In this document: positions 11,700 to 11,830 of the stretch, in pieces | Numbering within the stretch: the first letter of the stretch is position 1 | Layout of the letters: each line of letters begins with the position of its first letter | DNA from: Candidatus Parcubacteria bacterium | GTDB taxonomy: Bacteria; Patescibacteriota; Minisyncoccia; Minisyncoccales; Staskawiczbacteraceae | Reading direction: 5' to 3' | DNA length: 11,830 bases | Assembly (NCBI GenBank): GCA_019658985.1 | Contig: JAIFWS010000022.1 | Location: forward strand, 1-11,830 | Notes under the pieces: generated by a model | Told to the model about the DNA's origin: nothing | What the model saw: only the letters and a program-made list of their open reading frames with translations | The model's database searches: none | Position numbers and translations under genes: made by a program

Positions 11700-11830
11700 T
11701 TATTTACTATCCTTATTATATCCTTCTTTTTCCTCTTTTGGTATTCCCCACAATGCGTAAGAAAAAGGGCCGCTCCGGTAGAAACCAGGCGACCCGAAAC
11801 AGATAGAGAGGTAGAGTGAGACACCAAGGG
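11700..11830 (-). CDS. Possible 3' end of an unidentified gene (partial)
   Basis: From the right edge a minus-strand frame stays open for 42 codons to a TAA at 11702-11700. It reads LGVSLYLSICFGSPG near the edge and ends EEKEGYNKDSK, a plausible hydrophobic-then-charged C-terminus with sensible codons. It would end 28 nt before the DUF1761 gene. Against it, a minus-strand hairpin with a T-run (11762-11795) lies inside the frame and looks like a terminator. Neither reading is secure. Confidence 0.35.
   Translation of the reverse strand, partial: LGVSLYLSICFGSPGFYRSGPFSYALWGIPKEEKEGYNKDSK

Noticed and set aside
11754..11807. 17-codon plus-strand ORF starting MRKKKGRSGR
   Set aside because: Too short, no ribosome site, and it overlaps a possible minus-strand gene end or terminator.
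1..11830. CRISPR array, integrase, transposase or phage structural gene that could mobilise the GC-rich units
   Set aside because: I looked for regular spaced repeats and for recombinase motifs in all large frames and found none in the window.

Overview
The window looks like chromosomal DNA of a small-genome bacterium, probably a member of the Candidatus Patescibacteria (CPR, Parcubacteria-like). The assignment rests on overall gene style, on native genes that start without Shine-Dalgarno sequences, and on the small GC-rich single-gene units described below. It is inference, because no ribosomal RNA or marker protein is present. The code behaves as translation table 11. Native genes sampled are about 42% GC.

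Layout. Bases 1-1116 hold a nearly complete cyclopropane-fatty-acid synthase, convergent with a RhlE-type DEAD-box RNA helicase (1152-2462, minus); the two share a bidirectional terminator. Bases 3112-7480 encode a MarR-regulated tripartite export system: MarR regulator, HlyD/MacA-type adaptor, FtsX/MacB-type permease and LolD/MacB-type ATPase. Bases 7605-8774 (kbl) and 9547-10686 (tdh), both on the minus strand, encode the two-step threonine-to-glycine plus acetyl-CoA pathway. The right end holds a small stand-alone ATP-cone protein, a tRNA-Ile(GAT), a DUF1761-like membrane protein and possibly the 3' end of another gene. Two copies of a widespread palindromic element (TGTCATTCCC...GGGATGACA type) lie in intergenic gaps.

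The most unusual feature is a set of four small GC-rich one-gene units (A 2512-3051, B 6436-6781 minus, C 8776-9194, D 9209-9535). Each has its own sigma70-like promoter, a 40-75 nt leader with a strong Shine-Dalgarno, one small ORF of 57-140 codons with 61-72% GC, and its own intrinsic terminator. They differ from the ten native genes in GC content, translation signals and stop codons (three of four use TGA; no native gene does). B lies antisense between the permease and ATPase genes of the exporter. C and D lie antisense between tdh and kbl. This resembles the logic of phage 'morons': autonomous gene units dropped between chromosomal genes. None of the four proteins has a function I can assign. 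C has a zinc-ribbon motif, and A resembles, from memory, a family of small Patescibacteria proteins.
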